A stretch of 64,000 nucleotides of DNA, taken from contig NZ_WAJT01000001.1 in assembly GCF_009650605.1 (NCBI RefSeq), forward strand, positions 682,001 to 746,000, given 5' to 3'. The notes below the pieces were generated by a model. It made no database searches. It saw nothing but the letters and a program-made list of their open reading frames with translations, and was not told where the DNA came from. This DNA is from Labrenzia sp. CE80. GTDB taxonomy: Bacteria; Pseudomonadota; Alphaproteobacteria; Rhizobiales; Stappiaceae. The position numbers and the translations under genes are program-made. This document shows, piece after piece, positions 1-18,148 of this stretch; position 1 is the first letter of the stretch, and each line of letters opens with the position of its first letter.

Positions 1-35
1 GTAGGTCGCGGGTTCGAACCCTGCTGCCCCTGCCA
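1..35 (+). tRNA. tRNA-Trp, 3' part only
   Basis: The window opens inside a tRNA. The T-arm (GGGTTCGAACCC), the 3' acceptor strand and an encoded CCA at 33-35 are visible. The anticodon lies outside the window, so the identity rests on context: tRNA-Trp is the usual neighbour of secE in Alphaproteobacteria, and the acceptor strand GCCCCTG fits it. Confidence 0.8.
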
Positions 36-58
36 AATTTTGCTCTTGATCATTGGCT

Positions 59-112
59 CCCGAGAGCTTAGATAGATGTCTCGGGTGAGGCGCGCGGAGT
101 TTTCTGCGCGCC
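59..112 (+). other. Two hairpins between tRNA-Trp and secE
   Basis: Two perfect 7-bp stems lie in tandem: CCCGAGA (59-65) with TCTCGGG (79-85), and GGCGCGC (89-95) with GCGCGCC (106-112). The second extends inward to about 10 bp. No T-run follows, so they look like tRNA processing or partial termination signals rather than a strong terminator. Confidence 0.45.
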
Positions 113-140
113 CACTCGTATTTAACAGACCGGAATCGGA

Positions 141-338
141 ATGGCCAAGACCAACCCCTTTACTTTCACGCAGCAGGTGCGCTCCGAGGTGTCGAAAGTC
201 ACCTGGCCGACCCGCCGCGAAACCGCAATCACGACCGTCATGGTGTTTGTCATGGTGCTGATTGCGTCGATCTTCTTCCTTGTTGCCGATCAGTTGATGG
301 GCTGGGGGATTGGGTTGCTGCTCGGCGTTAACGGTTAA
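141..338 (+). CDS. secE: Preprotein translocase subunit SecE
   Basis: SecE is the small membrane subunit of the SecYEG export channel. The 65-residue product has the short bacterial form with one transmembrane helix (about residues 32-58) after an amphipathic segment carrying the conserved VTWPTRRET motif that clamps SecY. It lies between tRNA-Trp and nusG, its usual place. The ATG at 141 gives the expected MAKTNPF start. SecY is encoded separately at 27656-28987. Confidence 0.95.
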   Translation: MAKTNPFTFTQQVRSEVSKVTWPTRRETAITTVMVFVMVLIASIFFLVADQLMGWGIGLLLGVNG

Positions 339-393
339 CAGCTGTACGACGTCTGCGAGAGTTCAAAAGAAAAAAGAAACGGATCTGAGGGTC

Positions 394-924
394 ATGGCCA
401 AGCGCTGGTACATTGTGCACGCCTATTCGAATTTCGAGAAGAAGGTCGCCGATTCCATTCGCGAGAAGGCCGAACAGCAGGGTCTTTCCGACCTGTTCGA
501 GGAAATTCTCGTGCCGATGGAAAAGGTCGTTGAAGTGCGCCGTGGCCGCAAGGTCGATACTGAGCGCAAGTTCTTTCCCGGCTATGTGCTGGTGAAGATG
601 GACATGACCAATGAGGCGTTCCACCTGATCAAGGATACGCCAAAGGTAACCGGTTTCCTTGGTTCTGATCAGAAGCCGATGCCAATTCCTGAAAAGGAAG
701 CCATGCGGATCATCCACCAGGTTCAGGAAGGTGTTGATCGTCCGAAGCCGTCTGTGACCTTTGAGGTTGGCGAGCAGGTTCGCGTGTCCGATGGTCCTTT
801 TGCGTCCTTCTCGGGTCTTGTCGAGGAAGTCGACGACGAACGGGCCCGGCTCAAGGTTGCGGTCTCGATCTTTGGCCGTGCAACGCCGGTCGAATTGGAA
901 TTCGGTCAGGTCGACAAGCTTTGA
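394..924 (+). CDS. nusG: Transcription termination/antitermination protein NusG
   Basis: NusG binds RNA polymerase, promotes processive elongation and links it to Rho and to the ribosome. The 176-residue product has the NGN domain (about residues 4-110, starting KRWYIVHAYSNFEKK) and a C-terminal KOW domain (about 125-175). The reading frame is open upstream to 310, but homology and a purine-rich site (CTGAGG) just before ATG 394 place the start here. It lies 55 bases after secE and probably shares its transcript. Confidence 0.97.
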   Translation: MAKRWYIVHAYSNFEKKVADSIREKAEQQGLSDLFEEILVPMEKVVEVRRGRKVDTERKFFPGYVLVKMDMTNEAFHLIKDTPKVTGFLGSDQKPMPIPEKEAMRIIHQVQEGVDRPKPSVTFEVGEQVRVSDGPFASFSGLVEEVDDERARLKVAVSIFGRATPVELEFGQVDKL

Positions 925-1102
925 TCTGACTGTACTGGCATCGCCACTGGGTGGTGCCTTCGTGTGTTCGTGCCATACAAACGGTGCGGGCGTTTAGTGG
1001 GTGGTAGGTCACGGCATTCTTCGCCGGATGCCAGAATGGCCAGACCACCAACTCCTTTGATGTTCCGGCGGAATGTCGGAACAGACGCTATTGGAGATAA
1101 AA
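925..1102 (+). promoter_or_regulatory. nusG-rplK leader region
   Basis: This 178-base gap precedes rplK. It contains facing GGTGGT and ACCACC tracts (about 1000 and 1044) that can form a long hairpin, and TTGGAGATA before the rplK start. In Escherichia coli the leader of the L11-L1 operon carries the autoregulatory L1 binding site, so this is the place to expect one. I cannot define the L1 motif with certainty. Confidence 0.35.
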
Positions 1103-1531
1103 ATGGCGAAGAAAATTGAAGGTTACCTGAAGCTGCAGGTGCCGGCCGGGTCTGCGACACCGTCGCCCCCCATTGGTCCGGCGCTCGGTCAGCGCGGTCT
1201 GAACATCATGGAATTCTGTAAGGCGTTCAACGCCCAGACCCAGGATGTTGAAAAGGGTGCTCCGTGCCCGACCGTCATCACCTACTTCTCTGACAAGTCC
1301 TTCACGTTCGAAGTGAAGACGGCTCCGGTCAGCTTCTTCCTGAAGAAGGCTGCAAAGCTGCAGAAGGGGGCTGCCACCCCTGGTCGTGGCACCGTCGGTT
1401 CCGTCAACAAGGCTCAGGTTCGCGAGATCGCTGAAGCCAAGATGAAGGATCTGAACGCCAACGACATCGATGCAGCAATGCTGATGGTTGAAGGCTCCGC
1501 CCGTTCCATGGGCCTCGAGGTAACGGAGTAA
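1103..1531 (+). CDS. rplK: 50S ribosomal protein L11
   Basis: L11 forms the base of the GTPase-associated centre with 23S rRNA. The 142-residue length and the proline-rich N-terminal segment (PAGSATPSPPIGPALGQRG, about residues 16-34) are typical. The start at ATG 1103 (MAKKIEGYLKLQV) is preceded by GGAGATA; the upstream in-frame ATG at 1073 would add ten atypical residues. It is followed after four bases by rplA, the standard rplKA pair. Confidence 0.97.
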   Translation: MAKKIEGYLKLQVPAGSATPSPPIGPALGQRGLNIMEFCKAFNAQTQDVEKGAPCPTVITYFSDKSFTFEVKTAPVSFFLKKAAKLQKGAATPGRGTVGSVNKAQVREIAEAKMKDLNANDIDAAMLMVEGSARSMGLEVTE

Positions 1532-1535
1532 GGTC

Positions 1536-2234
1536 ATGGCGAAGGTAGGAAAACGCATTCGTGCGGCCCGTGAGGGTCTCGACCGCGACGCAACTTACGC
1601 TCTCGACGAGGCGCTTGGCCTGGTCAAGGAACGTGGCACTGCGAAATTCGACGAAACTGTCGAGCTGGCAATCAACCTCGGCGTTGATCCACGTCATGCA
1701 GACCAGATGGTCCGCGGCGTGTGCATTCTGCCGAACGGCACGGGCAAGACCGTCAAGGTTGCTGTCTTTGCGCGTGGCGACAAGGCTGATGAAGCCAAGG
1801 CTGCTGGCGCGGACATCGTTGGTGCTGAAGAGCTGGTTGCTGAAGTTCAGTCCGGCAAGATCGATTTTGATCGCTGCATCGCGACGCCTGACATGATGCC
1901 GCTCGTTGGTCGTCTCGGTAAGGTTCTCGGCCCGCGTGGCCTGATGCCGAACCCGAAGATCGGTACCGTGACGCCCGACGTTACTGCTGCTGTCAACGAC
2001 GCCAAGGGCGGTGCCGTTCAGTTCCGCGTCGAGAAGGCCGGTATCGTTCATGCCGGTGTCGGCAAGGTTTCCTTCACCAAGGAAGCTCTGAGCGAGAACG
2101 TCAAGGCGCTCATCGATGCGATCCAGAAGGCAAAGCCGACCGGCGCAAAGGGTTCTTACCTGAAGCGTATTGCCGTGTCCTCGACCATGGGCCCTGGCAT
2201 CAAGGTCGATCTGGGATCGATCGCAGCGGAATAA
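1536..2234 (+). CDS. rplA: 50S ribosomal protein L1
   Basis: L1 builds the mobile stalk at the ribosomal E site and, in well-studied bacteria, represses translation of its own rplKA mRNA. The 232-residue product is full length, with the conserved LGKVLGPRGLMPNPK segment in its middle and KGSYLKRI near the C terminus. It begins four bases after rplK, indicating translational coupling, and ends before the long L10 leader. Confidence 0.97.
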   Translation: MAKVGKRIRAAREGLDRDATYALDEALGLVKERGTAKFDETVELAINLGVDPRHADQMVRGVCILPNGTGKTVKVAVFARGDKADEAKAAGADIVGAEELVAEVQSGKIDFDRCIATPDMMPLVGRLGKVLGPRGLMPNPKIGTVTPDVTAAVNDAKGGAVQFRVEKAGIVHAGVGKVSFTKEALSENVKALIDAIQKAKPTGAKGSYLKRIAVSSTMGPGIKVDLGSIAAE

Positions 2235-2582
2235 TCCGCGCTGCGGATTAAACGAGGTGGGTCTGACATAAGGCCCGCTTCGCAAAAGTTTCCAGCCGGG
2301 TAACCGGTTGGATCGGTTCGACGGGAAACCGCCGGACCACCCTGTCTCAGACTGCAGGTGCCGGGAAACCGGTTTAAGCCCTACGGGCCTGCATAGATGG
2401 GTGAGAGCCGGATTGTCCCCGTGAGGGGAGGAGTTGGTTCGAACCATGCCTTGCCGCGCGCTCCGCGTGTGCGAGGGGACAGGACCCCTGAGCGCCGTTT
2501 GTGGACGTTCCCGGGTTCGGGAACCGATAGCGAGCGGCAAAGGCAAACCGGTGGCGGCAACGCCACCAAATGGAGAAGGCAA
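2235..2582 (+). promoter_or_regulatory. L10-type ribosomal protein leader before rplJ
   Basis: This 348-base non-coding leader sits between rplA and rplJ. The core at about 2336-2404 has CTGCAGG (2352-2358) facing CCTGCA (2388-2393), enclosed by CACCCT and AGATGGGTG, the layout of the L10 leader that binds L10(L12)4. Extra hairpins include two with GNRA loops at 2296-2307 and 2361-2372, a perfect 7-bp stem at 2507-2524, and a 7-bp stem with a GCAA loop at 2550-2567 immediately upstream of the rplJ ribosome binding site. Confidence 0.75.
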
Positions 2583-3101
2583 GTGGAAAGAGCGGAAAAG
2601 CACGAGTTCGTGACAGCTCTCAACAGCGAGCTGGGTGATACCGGCGTCGTAGTTGTCGCGCACTATGCAGGTCTTTCAGTTGCACAGATGACGGCCCTCC
2701 GGTCGTCTGTCCGTGACGCTGGCGGCTCTGTCAAAGTGGCAAAGAACCGCCTTGTGAAACTTGCCCTTCAAGGCACGGAACTTGAGCACATCAGTGACCT
2801 GTTTCAGGGCCCGACTCTGATCGCCTATTCGGAAGATCCAGTCGCAGCCCCGAAAGCAGTCGCCGACTTCGCCAAGGCAAACGACAAGCTCGTTATCCTT
2901 GGTGGTGCTCTTGGCTCCACCAACCTGAACCCGGATGGGGTCAAATCTCTGGCAACCATGCCGTCGCTCGATGAGCTGCGTGCAAAGCTGGTTGGCATGA
3001 TTCAGACACCAGCATCCAGGATCGCTCAGGTTGTCAACGCACCGGCCGGGCAGCTTGCCCGCGTCTTCGGCGCGTACGCCAAGAAGGACGAGGCCGCATA
3101 A
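2583..3101 (+). CDS. rplJ: 50S ribosomal protein L10
   Basis: L10 anchors the L7/L12 dimers to the ribosome stalk. The chosen GTG start at 2583 gives a 172-residue product beginning VERAEKHEFV, the usual alphaproteobacterial N terminus, with GGAGAAGG about five bases upstream. The frame stays open back to ATG 2397, but that extension runs through the structured leader and does not look like protein. The rRNA-binding motif VKVAKNRL lies in the N-terminal half and the helical L12-binding tail at the C terminus. Confidence 0.95.
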   Translation: MERAEKHEFVTALNSELGDTGVVVVAHYAGLSVAQMTALRSSVRDAGGSVKVAKNRLVKLALQGTELEHISDLFQGPTLIAYSEDPVAAPKAVADFAKANDKLVILGGALGSTNLNPDGVKSLATMPSLDELRAKLVGMIQTPASRIAQVVNAPAGQLARVFGAYAKKDEAA

Positions 3102-3160
3102 GGCGCCTAAACACACTGTCTGTAACCAATTACTGGTTCGAATTTTAAGGTACTAAGAAA

Positions 3161-3538
<378 letters not shown>

Positions 3539-3556
3539 TCGGGTTTTAGAACCCTC

Positions 3557-3580
3557 GCGGTCCCGGGTTTCCGGGGCCGC
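3557..3580 (+). terminator. Attenuator-like hairpin between rplL and rpoB
   Basis: GCGGTCCCGG (3557-3566) and CCGGGGCCGC (3571-3580) form a 10-bp stem with one G-U pair and a four-base loop. No T-run follows, so full termination is unlikely. In enterobacteria a partial terminator at this place lowers rpoBC expression relative to the ribosomal genes; the same role is inferred here. Confidence 0.5.
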
Positions 3581-3719
3581 ATTCTTGCCCCGGCGGGTTT
3601 TCCCGTTTCCGGGACGACTGTCCCAATAGGGGGACGGTTTTCCGAAGCGCCTGGGCCATGGCCCGATTGGATAAGGGGCGTTTCGGCCAGCCGTTACCCG
3701 GCCGATACGAGGAGCGACA

Positions 3720-7859
<4,140 letters not shown>

Positions 7860-7907
7860 TCTCACGGGCATGAAAAAGACCGAATTAGGACTTGGAATGC
7901 CGGAAAC

Positions 7908-7935
7908 GGGGAGGGAGCCAACGGGCTCGCTCCCC
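7908..7935 (+). other. Hairpin directly upstream of the rpoC ribosome binding site
   Basis: GGGGAG-G-GAGCC (7908-7919) pairs with GGCTC-G-CTCCCC (7924-7935): 11 base pairs with one G-G mismatch and a four-base AACG loop. It ends about 15 bases before the GAAGGAG site of rpoC. No T-run follows, so it may be an RNA processing or translation-tuning element rather than a terminator. Confidence 0.5.
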
Positions 7936-7960
7936 CTCCGTGCATTGAAGGAGATAGACC

Positions 7961-12160
<4,200 letters not shown>

Positions 12161-12182
12161 GCCCTGCGATGTGTGAGATTTT

Positions 12183-12212
12183 GAAAGGCCGCCTTTGGGC
12201 GGCCTTTCTTTT
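12183..12212 (+). terminator. Rho-independent terminator after rpoC
   Basis: GAAAGGCCGCC (12183-12193) and GGCGGCCTTTC (12198-12208) form a perfect 11-bp stem with a TTTG loop, followed by TTTT. It marks the end of the secE-rpoC transcription block. Confidence 0.9.
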
Positions 12213-12242
12213 AGGTAAAGCCTAACCTGAAGGAGTTTCGGA

Positions 12243-12539
12243 ATGAATGACCAGGAAGACGTTCTGGATCCGACCGTCTACATCGTGATCGGCCGCGTGT
12301 GGGAGACCGAAGAGGGCACGGAAGACAACGCAATCACCATCCACGCGATGCTGCGCGCTGCCGATGATGATGACGCGGTGCGAAAGACGCTCGAGGCATT
12401 GTCAGGGCAGGGGTATGTGGAAGCCGAGCTGGACCAGATCGGCGTCATGGACGGTGAACCGGACGAGCCTGTCTACGAAGGCGCCTATCACGATGCGCTG
12501 GCCGGCAATGTCGCGATCGTCAAATTTGAAGCTGATTGA
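12243..12539 (+). CDS. Acidic conserved hypothetical protein
   Basis: I do not recognise the family. The 98-residue product is very acidic (runs such as EEGTED, DDDD and DGEPDEPVYEG), has no signal peptide or membrane helix and no cysteines. The segment from TVYIVIGRVWETEEGTEDN and the later VEAELDQIGVMDGEP look like a small alternating alpha/beta fold. AAGGAG lies seven bases before the ATG, supporting translation. It lies just past the rpoC terminator and is probably transcribed on its own. Confidence 0.7.
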   Translation: MNDQEDVLDPTVYIVIGRVWETEEGTEDNAITIHAMLRAADDDDAVRKTLEALSGQGYVEAELDQIGVMDGEPDEPVYEGAYHDALAGNVAIVKFEAD

Positions 12540-12769
12540 CCCTGACCCGCTGACAACCGGCAGGGGGAGGGAGCCCTTCGAAGGTTTGCGCGCCATATGG
12601 GCCAGACGTTCAAAGATGCGGAGTTCATAAACGCGGACTGAGCATCTGTCGGATTTGTCAAAGTCAGATTTGGCAATTATCGTTGATGAGTGCGTTTCTA
12701 GTGATTTTGGCTGACGACGATGCGATGCATGTTCAAGCCAATGCAATCTCAGCCCAGGGGGTTTAGAAA
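12540..12769. other. Intergenic region before the RidA-like gene
   Basis: I see no convincing gene in these 230 bases. The short open frames present on both strands lack ribosome binding sites and protein-like composition. The promoter of the RidA-like gene probably lies here, but no clear -35/-10 pair stands out. Confidence 0.4.
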
Positions 12770-13222
12770 ATGAAATTTGTCTACGTCGGGATCACCATGC
12801 TGGTTTCGCTCATTGCGGGCGCCGGTTCTTCTCTGGCTGTTGAGCCGACTTTTCTCAATTCCGGCAAGGTTCTGCCGACGACATTGCCATTCTCGGAGCT
12901 CGTGGAAGCAGGTGATACGCTCTATCTGTCGGGCCAAATCGGAAATGTGCCAGGAAGTCTGAAGTTGGCCGAAGGGGGGATTTCAGCTGAAACCACACAG
13001 GTCATGAACAACATCAAGACCTCCCTGGAAGCCCACGGCTATGCAATGACTAACTTGGTGAAGTGCACGGTCATGCTGGCAGATATCTCCGAATGGGGCG
13101 CTTTCAACGACGTCTACAAGGGCTTCTTCGAGGCTGGCAAATTTCCAGCGCGTGCAGCGTTCGGCGCCAGCGGACTTGCTCTAGGTGCACGCGTCGAAGT
13201 GGACTGTATCGGTGTGAAGTGA
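12770..13222 (+). CDS. RidA/YjgF-family protein with signal peptide
   Basis: RidA proteins hydrolyse reactive enamine/imine intermediates such as 2-aminoacrylate; some relatives have lost this activity. The 150-residue product shows the family core: LYLSGQIG, VMNNIKTSLEAHG, the VKCTVMLADISEWGAFNDVY segment and FPARAAF with the substrate-binding Arg. The glutamate expected near the C terminus appears to be Asp (VEVDCIG). Unlike cytosolic RidA it begins with a hydrophobic signal sequence (about residues 1-23), so it is predicted to be periplasmic. A terminator follows, suggesting a single-gene unit. Confidence 0.88.
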   Translation: MKFVYVGITMLVSLIAGAGSSLAVEPTFLNSGKVLPTTLPFSELVEAGDTLYLSGQIGNVPGSLKLAEGGISAETTQVMNNIKTSLEAHGYAMTNLVKCTVMLADISEWGAFNDVYKGFFEAGKFPARAAFGASGLALGARVEVDCIGVK

Positions 13223-13253
13223 CCACACGCAGATCTTTAGTGATCAAACGAGG

Positions 13254-13285
13254 GGAGGCTTGTGTGACGAGCCTCCTTTTTCTTT
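13254..13285 (+). terminator. Rho-independent terminator after the RidA-like gene
   Basis: GGAGGCTTGT (13254-13263) pairs with ACGAGCCTCC (13267-13276), a 10-bp stem with one G-U pair and a three-base loop, followed by TTTTTCTTT. Confidence 0.85.
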
Positions 13286-13608
13286 GCTTGCATGCAACCG
13301 CAAGCGCCTTAGGGGAACCGCCGCCAATTCCGGTCGGTGAAAAGTCTGACAGTGATCGCCTCGCGGCCCGGGTGCATGGCCGCTATGCGAATCTGGACCA
13401 TCGATTCCATGGGTTGCTTGTGCGGGAATGAATCAGCACGTTAACGAAGGATTCATTTCGTCGGCGGGGTTTGTTCCCGGCTAAAGAAATAACCTTTCGT
13501 TTCCAAGGCCGGACGGCATGTAAAGTTGCGTACAGGCGGCGACCTAAATGGCGAAAAACCGGGAAAAGGCCTGAATCCGCACATTCTCCGAATTTTCCAA
13601 CAAAGCAC

Positions 13609-13637
13609 TTGACGCAAAGGGTGCGTCTGAGTAGTTT
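13609..13637 (+). promoter_or_regulatory. Candidate promoter of the rpsL ribosomal run
   Basis: CTTGACG with TTGACG at 13609-13614 and TAGTTT at 13632-13637 are spaced by 17 bases, a good sigma-70 type match in the CTTGAC form preferred by Alphaproteobacteria. The -35 lies inside the small palindrome GCAC...GTGC. It is the best promoter candidate before the 18-kb run of translation genes. Confidence 0.55.
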
Positions 13638-13751
13638 CCGCGCATCCCGAAGGCAGGCGGTAAGTTCTCCTGAGTTCAAGCACGCCAAGTGCTGGACCTA
13701 AAGACCTTAAACGCTGCCGGGTTCATATAGGCGAATACGCGTCGATTGCAT

Positions 13752-13773
13752 GACCGCGAGGCAACTCGTGGTC
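13752..13773 (+). other. GNRA-capped hairpin in the rpsL leader
   Basis: GACCGCGAG (13752-13760) and CTCGTGGTC (13765-13773) pair over 9 bp with one G-U, closed by a GCAA tetraloop. It lies in the predicted 5' leader, about 120 bases upstream of the rpsL start. Confidence 0.5.
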
Positions 13774-13896
13774 CTCTGGTTTCCGCAGCGCTGACTGATC
13801 CTTAACTGGATCGGCGGCGCGATTCTGCATGTGCAGTGTCGGTGGTGATCAGGGTATGCATAAGAATTTTTGGATGGACGAGGTAAAGGGCACAGA

Positions 13897-14268
13897 ATGC
13901 CGACCATCAACCAGCTGATCCGCAAGCCGCGGAAAGATCCGCCAAAGCGGAACAAGGTGCCGGCCATGGAGGCCTGCCCGCAAAAGCGTGGTGTTTGCAC
14001 CCGCGTTTACACGACGACGCCGAAGAAGCCGAACTCGGCTCTGCGTAAGGTGGCCAAAATCCGCCTGACCAACGGCTTCGAAGTCATCGGCTACATTCCG
14101 GGTGAAGGTCACAACCTTCAAGAACACTCGGTTGTCATGATCCGCGGCGGCCGCGTGAAGGATTTGCCGGGTGTGCGCTACCACATTATCCGTGGTGTGC
14201 TTGATACCCAGGGCGTCAAGGATCGTAAGCAGCGCCGGTCCAAATACGGCGCCAAGCGGCCGAAGTAA
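13897..14268 (+). CDS. rpsL: 30S ribosomal protein S12
   Basis: S12 sits at the decoding centre and affects accuracy. The 123-residue product starts MPTINQLIRKPR at ATG 13897; an upstream in-frame ATG at 13870 would add nine unlikely residues. The streptomycin-relevant lysines in TTPKKPNSALRK and RVKDLPGVR are wild type. It heads the str genes; rpsG follows after only 12 bases, too short for the S7 regulatory site found between these genes in Escherichia coli. Confidence 0.97.
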   Translation: MPTINQLIRKPRKDPPKRNKVPAMEACPQKRGVCTRVYTTTPKKPNSALRKVAKIRLTNGFEVIGYIPGEGHNLQEHSVVMIRGGRVKDLPGVRYHIIRGVLDTQGVKDRKQRRSKYGAKRPK

Positions 14269-14280
14269 GAGGTACATTAC

Positions 14281-14751
14281 ATGTCCCGTCGTCACCGCGC
14301 AGAAAAACGCGAAATCAACCCGGATCCAAAGTTCGGGGATATTGTCGTCACCAAGTTCATGAACTCCATCATGTACGACGGCAAGAAGTCGACCGCCGAA
14401 CGCATCGTTTATGGCGCATTCGACATCATTGAAAACAAGACCCGCGAGAACCCGATCGAAGTGTTCCATGCGGCTCTTGAAAACGTGATGCCTCAGGTAG
14501 AAGTGCGCTCCCGCCGCGTTGGTGGTGCGACCTACCAGGTTCCGGTCGAAGTTCGTACGGAGCGTCGCCAGGCACTCGCAATTCGCTGGCTGATTTCTGC
14601 AGCGCGCAACCGGAACGAGACCACCATGGTGGACCGTCTTTCCGGCGAAATGCTCGATGCAGCAAACAACCGTGGAACTGCTGTTAAGAAGCGCGAAGAT
14701 ACGCACCGGATGGCTGATGCCAACCGCGCCTTCTCGCACTACCGCTGGTAA
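14281..14751 (+). CDS. rpsG: 30S ribosomal protein S7
   Basis: S7 is a primary 16S rRNA binder that starts assembly of the 30S head. The 156-residue product is full length, beginning MSRRHRAEKREINPDPKFGD and ending with NRAFSHYRW. It is flanked by rpsL (12 bases) and fusA (24 bases) in the standard str order. Confidence 0.97.
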   Translation: MSRRHRAEKREINPDPKFGDIVVTKFMNSIMYDGKKSTAERIVYGAFDIIENKTRENPIEVFHAALENVMPQVEVRSRRVGGATYQVPVEVRTERRQALAIRWLISAARNRNETTMVDRLSGEMLDAANNRGTAVKKREDTHRMADANRAFSHYRW

Positions 14752-14775
14752 TCTGGACTCGGAAAGGCTGACGCT

Positions 14776-16851
<2,076 letters not shown>

Positions 16852-16892
16852 CCTCACCTCAGTTAAGAAATTAGAGAAAGCGGAGTAATCCG

Positions 16893-18083
16893 ATGGCGAA
16901 GGAAAAATTTGAGCGTAACAAGCCTCACGTCAACATTGGCACGATTGGCCACGTTGACCACGGCAAGACGACGCTTACGGCTGCAATCACGATGACGCTG
17001 GCTGAAGCTGGCGGCGCTGAAGCAAAGGCCTATGACGAGATTGATGGTGCACCTGAAGAGCGTGCACGCGGCATCACCATCTCGACGGCTCACGTTGAGT
17101 ATGAGACGGAAAACCGTCACTACGCTCACGTTGACTGCCCAGGTCACGCCGATTACGTGAAGAACATGATCACTGGTGCGGCACAGATGGATGGTGGCAT
17201 CCTGGTTGTGTCGGCAGCAGATGGCCCGATGCCGCAGACCCGTGAGCACATCCTGCTTGCGCGTCAGGTTGGTGTTCCGGCGCTTGTCGTGTTCATGAAC
17301 AAGGTTGACCAGGTCGACGACGAAGAGCTTCTCGAGCTCGTCGAAATGGAAATCCGTGAGCTTCTGTCTTCCTACGAGTTCCCGGGCGACGACATTCCGA
17401 TCGTCAAGGGTTCTGCGCTGGCAGCTGTCGAGAACCGTGACCCGGCGATTGGCCGTGACGCGATCCGTGAGCTGATGGCTCAGGTTGACGACTACATCCC
17501 GACGCCAGAGCGTCCGAAGGATCAGCCGTTCCTGATGCCGATCGAAGACGTCTTCTCGATCTCCGGCCGTGGTACGGTTGTGACGGGTCGTGTTGAGCGT
17601 GGCATCGTGAAGGTTGGTGAAGAAGTCGAGATCGTCGGCATCAAGGACACCACCAAGACGACCGTTACCGGCGTTGAAATGTTCCGCAAGCTGCTGGACA
17701 GCGGTGAAGCAGGCGACAACATCGGTGCGCTGATCCGTGGTGTTGCTCGTGAAGAAGTCGAGCGTGGCCAGGTTCTGTGTAAGCCGGGTTCGGTCAAGCC
17801 GCACACGAAGTTCACTGCCGAGGCTTATATCCTCACCAAGGAAGAGGGCGGTCGTCATACACCGTTCTTCACCAACTATCGTCCGCAGTTCTACTTCCGC
17901 ACGACCGACGTGACGGGTGTTGTTCATCTGCCGGAAGGTACGGAAATGGTTATGCCAGGCGACAACGTGTCTGTTGTTGTTGAGCTGATCGTGCCGATCG
18001 CCATGGAAGAAGGCCTGCGCTTCGCTATCCGCGAAGGTGGCCGTACCGTCGGCGCCGGCGTCGTCGCCTCAATCGTCGAGTAA
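16893..18083 (+). CDS. tuf: Elongation factor Tu
   Basis: EF-Tu delivers aminoacyl-tRNA to the ribosome. The 396-residue product has GHVDHGKT at residues 19-26, DCPGHADY near 81 and NKVD near 136, followed by the two beta-barrel domains. GAGAAAGCGGAG lies upstream of ATG 16893. Many Alphaproteobacteria carry two tuf genes; only this str-linked copy is in the window, none near tRNA-Trp/secE. Confidence 0.98.
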   Translation: MAKEKFERNKPHVNIGTIGHVDHGKTTLTAAITMTLAEAGGAEAKAYDEIDGAPEERARGITISTAHVEYETENRHYAHVDCPGHADYVKNMITGAAQMDGGILVVSAADGPMPQTREHILLARQVGVPALVVFMNKVDQVDDEELLELVEMEIRELLSSYEFPGDDIPIVKGSALAAVENRDPAIGRDAIRELMAQVDDYIPTPERPKDQPFLMPIEDVFSISGRGTVVTGRVERGIVKVGEEVEIVGIKDTTKTTVTGVEMFRKLLDSGEAGDNIGALIRGVAREEVERGQVLCKPGSVKPHTKFTAEAYILTKEEGGRHTPFFTNYRPQFYFRTTDVTGVVHLPEGTEMVMPGDNVSVVVELIVPIAMEEGLRFAIREGGRTVGAGVVASIVE

Positions 18084-18088
18084 TTGAC

Positions 18089-18127
18089 GGCAGGGCCTGC
18101 TGTTTAACAAAAACTGGCAGGCCCGCC
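18089..18127 (+). other. Hairpin between tuf and rpsJ
   Basis: GGGCCTGC (18093-18100) and GCAGGCCC (18117-18124) form a perfect 8-bp stem, extended by GGC/GCC around a bulged base. No T-run follows. It sits just before the rpsJ ribosome binding region, where str and S10 genes join, and may be a partial terminator or processing site. Confidence 0.5.
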
Positions 18128-18148
18128 TGTCTTAACGGGAACTCTGAA

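Larger units (their letters stand above)
13286..13896 (+). other. Long gene-free leader upstream of rpsL
   Basis: No convincing gene lies in this stretch of about 610 bases. It is visibly less GC-rich than the genes around it in its middle part. It contains a promoter candidate at 13609-13637, then about 260 bases of leader. Leader structures include a 9-bp hairpin with a GCAA loop (13752-13773, one G-U pair) and GATCC/GGATC (13797-13812). These may regulate the ribosomal operon. Confidence 0.5.

Noticed and set aside
2397..2582. In-frame 62-codon extension of rplJ from ATG 2397
   Set aside because: The extension lies in the structured L10 leader, has no protein-like sequence, and the ribosome site and homology support GTG 2583.
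1404..2663. Long minus-strand open frame across rplK, rplA and the L10 leader (419 codons)
   Set aside because: It is antisense to two certain ribosomal genes, has low-complexity composition and matches no family; a result of GC-rich codon structure.
13063..13431. Open frame running from inside the RidA-like gene to 13431, including a hydrophobic stretch after 13264
   Set aside because: The part after RidA passes through a terminator hairpin and lacks a ribosome site; the hydrophobic segment comes from the T-tract.
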